Source: an uncultured Collinsella sp.
GTDB taxonomy: Bacteria; Actinomycetota; Coriobacteriia; Coriobacteriales; Coriobacteriaceae
DNA: 9,199 nt
Assembly: GCA_900549655.1 (NCBI GenBank)
Contig: UROZ01000078.1
Coordinates: 1-9,199 of the forward strand
Direction: 5' to 3'
Below, piece by piece: positions 6,353 to 9,199 of the stretch. Below the pieces are notes generated by a model that saw nothing but the letters and a program-made list of their open reading frames with translations, was not told the DNA's origin and did no database searches. The first letter of the stretch is position 1. Each line of letters opens with the position of its first letter. The position numbers and the translations under genes are program-made.

Positions 6353-7165
6353 ATGGCATTCATGAAACGCGTGCGTCTTGATGACGAACTGATTTCACAG
6401 GGCATCTGCGCCGATCGCGCGGATGCCCTTCGCACTCTTATGGCCGGCTTGGTCTCGAGTGGCGGTGAGCGCTTGACTTCGCCGGGTCTTAAGGTGATGC
6501 CGGGGCTGCCGCTGCACGTGAAGGGGCGTATTCCCTATGTTGGCCGCGGCGGTCTTAAGCTCGAAGGCGCGCTTGATGCGTTTGGCATCAATCCGACGGG
6601 CCTTGCCTGTTTGGATGTGGGCTGCTCTACCGGCGGTTTTACCGATTGCCTGCTCAAGCGCGGAGCTGCGGCCGTTGTCTCGGTGGACGTGGGTCGCGCC
6701 CAATTCGATTGGTCGTTGCGTCAGGACGATCGCGTAACGCTGCATGAGCGCACAAACGTGACGCAGCTGCCTGAGCTTGGCTATGCCGGCGCTCTCGACC
6801 TGGCTGTGTGCGATGTCTCGTTTACCAGCATCGCGAACATTATCGATGCGGTGCTGGCGTGCCTGGCGCCTACGGGTGCATTCTGCACGCTCGTAAAGCC
6901 GCAGTTTGAGGCTCCGGCGGCGCTGGTGGGCGAGGGCGGCATTGTGACCGATTCCGCCGTGCGCCGCGATACACTTGTTGCGGCAGTTGAACTCTTTGCT
7001 GCCAAGGGGCTGTTCCCGGTCGATGTGTGCGTGTCGCCCATTCATGGTGCCAAGGGCAACGTTGAGTTTTTCCTGTACGGCACGAGGTTTGTCCCCGGCG
7101 AACGCACCGACGATGAGCTGCAATCCCAGGTATCGGTTTTGAGCGAGAAATCTGCAACGCTATGA
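6353..7165 (+). CDS. tlyA: TlyA-family rRNA 2'-O-methyltransferase (S4 + FtsJ-like)
   Basis: TlyA proteins carry an N-terminal S4 RNA-binding domain and an FtsJ-like SAM-dependent methyltransferase domain; mycobacterial TlyA 2'-O-methylates 16S and 23S rRNA and affects capreomycin sensitivity. The S4 domain is at about 5-60 (RLDDELISQG, LMAGLV). The SAM motif LDVGCSTGGFTD is at 87-98. With the ATG at 6353, the K-D-K-E tetrad falls at K69, D154, K182 and E238, the same numbering I recall for M. tuberculosis TlyA. Start choice is uncertain: TTG 6350, ATG 6353 and ATG 6362 are all possible and none has a good ribosome site (GGA at 6338-6340, GATGG at 6352-6356). The gene overlaps nadK as ATGA. 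Actinobacteria commonly show tlyA-nadK-recN, as here. Whether it modifies one or both rRNAs cannot be read from the sequence. Confidence 0.93.
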   Translation: MAFMKRVRLDDELISQGICADRADALRTLMAGLVSSGGERLTSPGLKVMPGLPLHVKGRIPYVGRGGLKLEGALDAFGINPTGLACLDVGCSTGGFTDCLLKRGAAAVVSVDVGRAQFDWSLRQDDRVTLHERTNVTQLPELGYAGALDLAVCDVSFTSIANIIDAVLACLAPTGAFCTLVKPQFEAPAALVGEGGIVTDSAVRRDTLVAAVELFAAKGLFPVDVCVSPIHGAKGNVEFFLYGTRFVPGERTDDELQSQVSVLSEKSATL

Positions 7166-8022
7166 AGGTCTTTCTGGTTCCCAATTACTACAAACAAGAG
7201 GCGGTCGAGAGCGGCCTGATGCTTGAGCTTTGGCTGACGCGCCAGGGCTATGAGGTCGCATGGGCTGCCGACCAGCGATCGAAGATTCAGAGCACGCCTG
7301 ATATTGACGGCTCCGATCTGGTCATTACGCTCGGCGGCGACGGTACGTTGCTGCGCGCTGCCCGCATCCTCAACCATCGCGAGATTCCTATCCTCGGTCT
7401 TTCCTATGGTCACCTGGGCTTTTTAACTGCTGCGAGCCCCGAGGAGCGCGACATTCTGCAGGTCGTGAGCGACGCCCTGTCCGGTGAGCTGCACGTGAGC
7501 CGTCGCGCCACCATCGCCGCGGATATCGTATCCGTGCGCGAAGACGGTACGAAGGATGTCGTGCGCACCTTCGCCCTCAACGACATGGCGCTTACCCGCG
7601 GTCCGCTGTCCGATATGGTCGAGTTCGACATCACGGTGTCGGGCCACCATATCGACCGACTGCGTGGCGACGGCGTGGTCGTGTCCACGGCGACTGGTTC
7701 TACGGGGTACGCGCTCAGTGCCGGTGGCCCCATCGTGAGCCCCGACTATACGGGTATGGTCTGCGTACCTATTGCGCCGCACACCATTCAGGCCCGTGCC
7801 TTCTTGACTTCGCCGAGTGATGTCGTCGAAATCTTTATGTCTGATGACCGTCCGAGCGTTCCGGCGATCGCTATCGATGGACAATTTATTACTTGCGATG
7901 GCACCGTTGAGAGCGTGGCGGTGCGTCGCGGGCCCGGTGATGTGCTGCTGCTGGATTACGGCCCCGAGAGCTTCTATAACTCGGTGAGCCGCGTATTCTA
8001 CGGAGTCCGTCATGATCGATGA
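7162..8022 (+). CDS. nadK: NAD kinase
   Basis: NAD kinase makes NADP from NAD and ATP (or polyphosphate) and is the only route to NADP. The 286-residue protein has the family motifs: GGDGT at 58-62 with catalytic D60, LGFLT at 85-89, the ALND stretch at 138-141 (ALNE in many relatives), and the long GDGVVVSTATGSTGYALSAGGP at 169-190. PIAPHTIQAR at 203-212 matches the usual PxxPHTLxxR. The ATG overlaps the tlyA stop as ATGA. The 3' end overlaps recN by 11 bases, so all three are probably translated in a coupled way. Confidence 0.96.
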   Translation: MKVFLVPNYYKQEAVESGLMLELWLTRQGYEVAWAADQRSKIQSTPDIDGSDLVITLGGDGTLLRAARILNHREIPILGLSYGHLGFLTAASPEERDILQVVSDALSGELHVSRRATIAADIVSVREDGTKDVVRTFALNDMALTRGPLSDMVEFDITVSGHHIDRLRGDGVVVSTATGSTGYALSAGGPIVSPDYTGMVCVPIAPHTIQARAFLTSPSDVVEIFMSDDRPSVPAIAIDGQFITCDGTVESVAVRRGPGDVLLLDYGPESFYNSVSRVFYGVRHDR

Positions 8023-9199
8023 GCTGCAGGTTTCTAACATTGCGCTCATTCGCGAGGCGACGCTGCTGCCGAGTGCCGGCCTGACTGTCCTGACCGGCGA
8101 GACCGGTGCCGGCAAGACCGCGCTGCTCTCGGCCCTCAAGCTTATTTTGGGTGAGCGCGCGGATTCGTCTATGGTGCGCGAGGGCGAGGCGCTGGCGAGC
8201 GTCGAGGCGCGCCTGTTTGACGGCCCGCACGACACGGAGGGCTTCATCGTGCAGCGCAGTCTTTCTGCCGAGGGCCGCAGCCGCGTGAAGATTGACGGAC
8301 GCATCGCCAGTGTGCGCGAGCTTTCGGAGCGCGTTGGCGTGATGATGGATCTGTGCGGCCAACACGAGCACCAGCGCTTGCTCGATCCGGCGCATCATGT
8401 TGCGATGGTCGATGCCTGGGCAGGGCGCCCTGCACTCGAGGCGCTCGAGCACTACCGCGCCTGCTTTAAGGCTTCGCGCGCTGCCGCTAAGGAGGTTCGA
8501 CGTGTCGAAGAGACCTCGCGTGCGCAGGGGAGCCGCGTCGAGGAAGCGCGCTTTGCGCTCGAGCGCATCGGCGAGGTCGACCCCAAACCGGGCGAGTATG
8601 AGGAACTCGAGGAACTGCTGCCGCGCTCCGAACATGCCGAGGTGCTGGTTGCCACAGCTAATGATGCCCATGCATCGCTTGCCTCTGAAGGGGGAGCGCT
8701 CGATGCCGTGAACAGCGCCGTGGCAGAACTTTCCCGTATGGCTTCCGTCGATCGCAAACTTGGCGACATTGCCGATTTGCTTTCGGATGCCTGTATCTCC
8801 CTTGAGGATTGCGCGAACGAACTTCGTGCCTATCGCGATGGCGTCGCCTTCGATCCGCGCGAGCTCGCTCGCATGCGTGAGCGGTATTCCGACCTCAAGG
8901 GCCTGCTGCATCAGTGGGGTCCTACCATGGACGATGTTTTTGCCATGCGCGATCGCTCGCAAGAGCTGCTGTCCCTGGTCGATGATGGCGATGAACAGAT
9001 CAGAAAGGCGCGTGAGGCACTCGGGAGCGCCGAGCACGAGTTGTTTGCCGCTGCCAAGGCACTTAAGCGCGCTCGCAATGTGGCGGCCCCGCGCTTCTGC
9101 CACGAGGTTTGCCGCCAGATGGCTCGCCTGGAGATGGGCGGCGCCGAGCTCGTCTGGGAGTCGCGTGATCTTCCCCGTGCTGAGTGGACGCCCGTTGGT
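8012..9199 (+). CDS. recN: DNA repair protein RecN, 3' end missing
   Basis: RecN is an SMC-like ATPase that gathers at double-strand breaks and supports recombinational repair. The frame is open for 396 codons to the right edge. The N-terminal ABC half is present: opening MIDELQVSNIALI, Walker A GETGAGKT at 29-36 (K35), and the RecN-typical GQHEHQRLL near 119-127. A long helical coiled-coil region rich in Glu, Ala and Arg follows from about 145. The FDPRELARMRERYSDLKGLLHQWG block (280s-300s) matches the family FxPxxLxxIExRLxxLxxLxRKYG pattern. The signature motif, Walker B and C-terminal half lie beyond the window. The start overlaps nadK by 11 bases, with GGAG at 8002-8005 six bases upstream. 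A typical RecN is about 550-570 residues, so roughly a third is missing. Confidence 0.95.
   Translation, partial: MIDELQVSNIALIREATLLPSAGLTVLTGETGAGKTALLSALKLILGERADSSMVREGEALASVEARLFDGPHDTEGFIVQRSLSAEGRSRVKIDGRIASVRELSERVGVMMDLCGQHEHQRLLDPAHHVAMVDAWAGRPALEALEHYRACFKASRAAAKEVRRVEETSRAQGSRVEEARFALERIGEVDPKPGEYEELEELLPRSEHAEVLVATANDAHASLASEGGALDAVNSAVAELSRMASVDRKLGDIADLLSDACISLEDCANELRAYRDGVAFDPRELARMRERYSDLKGLLHQWGPTMDDVFAMRDRSQELLSLVDDGDEQIRKAREALGSAEHELFAAAKALKRARNVAAPRFCHEVCRQMARLEMGGAELVWESRDLPRAEWTPVG

Noticed and set aside
7889..9103. 404-codon open frame on the minus strand opposite nadK and recN
   Set aside because: It spans the end of nadK and most of recN, both clearly coding on the plus strand; it is a bias-driven shadow without recognisable motifs.

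Overview
The window looks like a chromosomal housekeeping segment of a GC-rich actinobacterium. The dense plus-strand packing, strong C/G preference at third codon positions, and the gene order (mltG, aroK, an aroB homologue, pepP-type peptidase, efp, nusB, tlyA, nadK, recN) fit the Actinomycetota. The YqeG phosphatase and the Asp23 protein beside nusB are Firmicute-like touches that make a gut Coriobacteriia member (Collinsella-like) my best guess. That taxonomic call is inference from gene order and protein style, not from a search.

All twelve genes are on the plus strand, in three blocks. Block 1 (1-3122) holds the 3' part of mltG (cut by the left edge), a YqeG-type HAD phosphatase, shikimate kinase aroK and a divergent aroB homologue, packed with gaps of 1 and 8 bases and one ATGA overlap. 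Block 2 (3255-4385) is a single M24 Xaa-Pro peptidase gene. A 132-base spacer with a long imperfect hairpin precedes it, and a textbook intrinsic terminator follows it. Block 3 (from 4546 to the right edge) starts after a clear -10 box and runs efp, asp23, nusB, xseB, tlyA, nadK, recN, with short gaps or overlaps throughout; recN is cut by the right edge.

The genes serve cell-wall synthesis (mltG), aromatic precursor metabolism (aroK and the aroB relative), peptide turnover (M24 peptidase), translation (efp, tlyA), transcription antitermination (nusB), NADP supply (nadK) and DNA repair (xseB, recN). No mobile element, CRISPR array, tRNA or rRNA was seen, and no stretch over 300 bases lacks a gene.

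The most interesting object is the aroB homologue at 2013-3122. It sits in the usual aroB slot and keeps the fold-level sequence pattern along its whole length. By eye it has lost all three zinc ligands, the glycine-rich NAD loop and most active-site residues of 3-dehydroquinate synthase. In place of the NAD loop it carries a cluster of cysteines. The adjacent shikimate kinase keeps its catalytic and substrate-binding residues. A full-length, apparently selected pseudoenzyme or repurposed protein is the likeliest reading.
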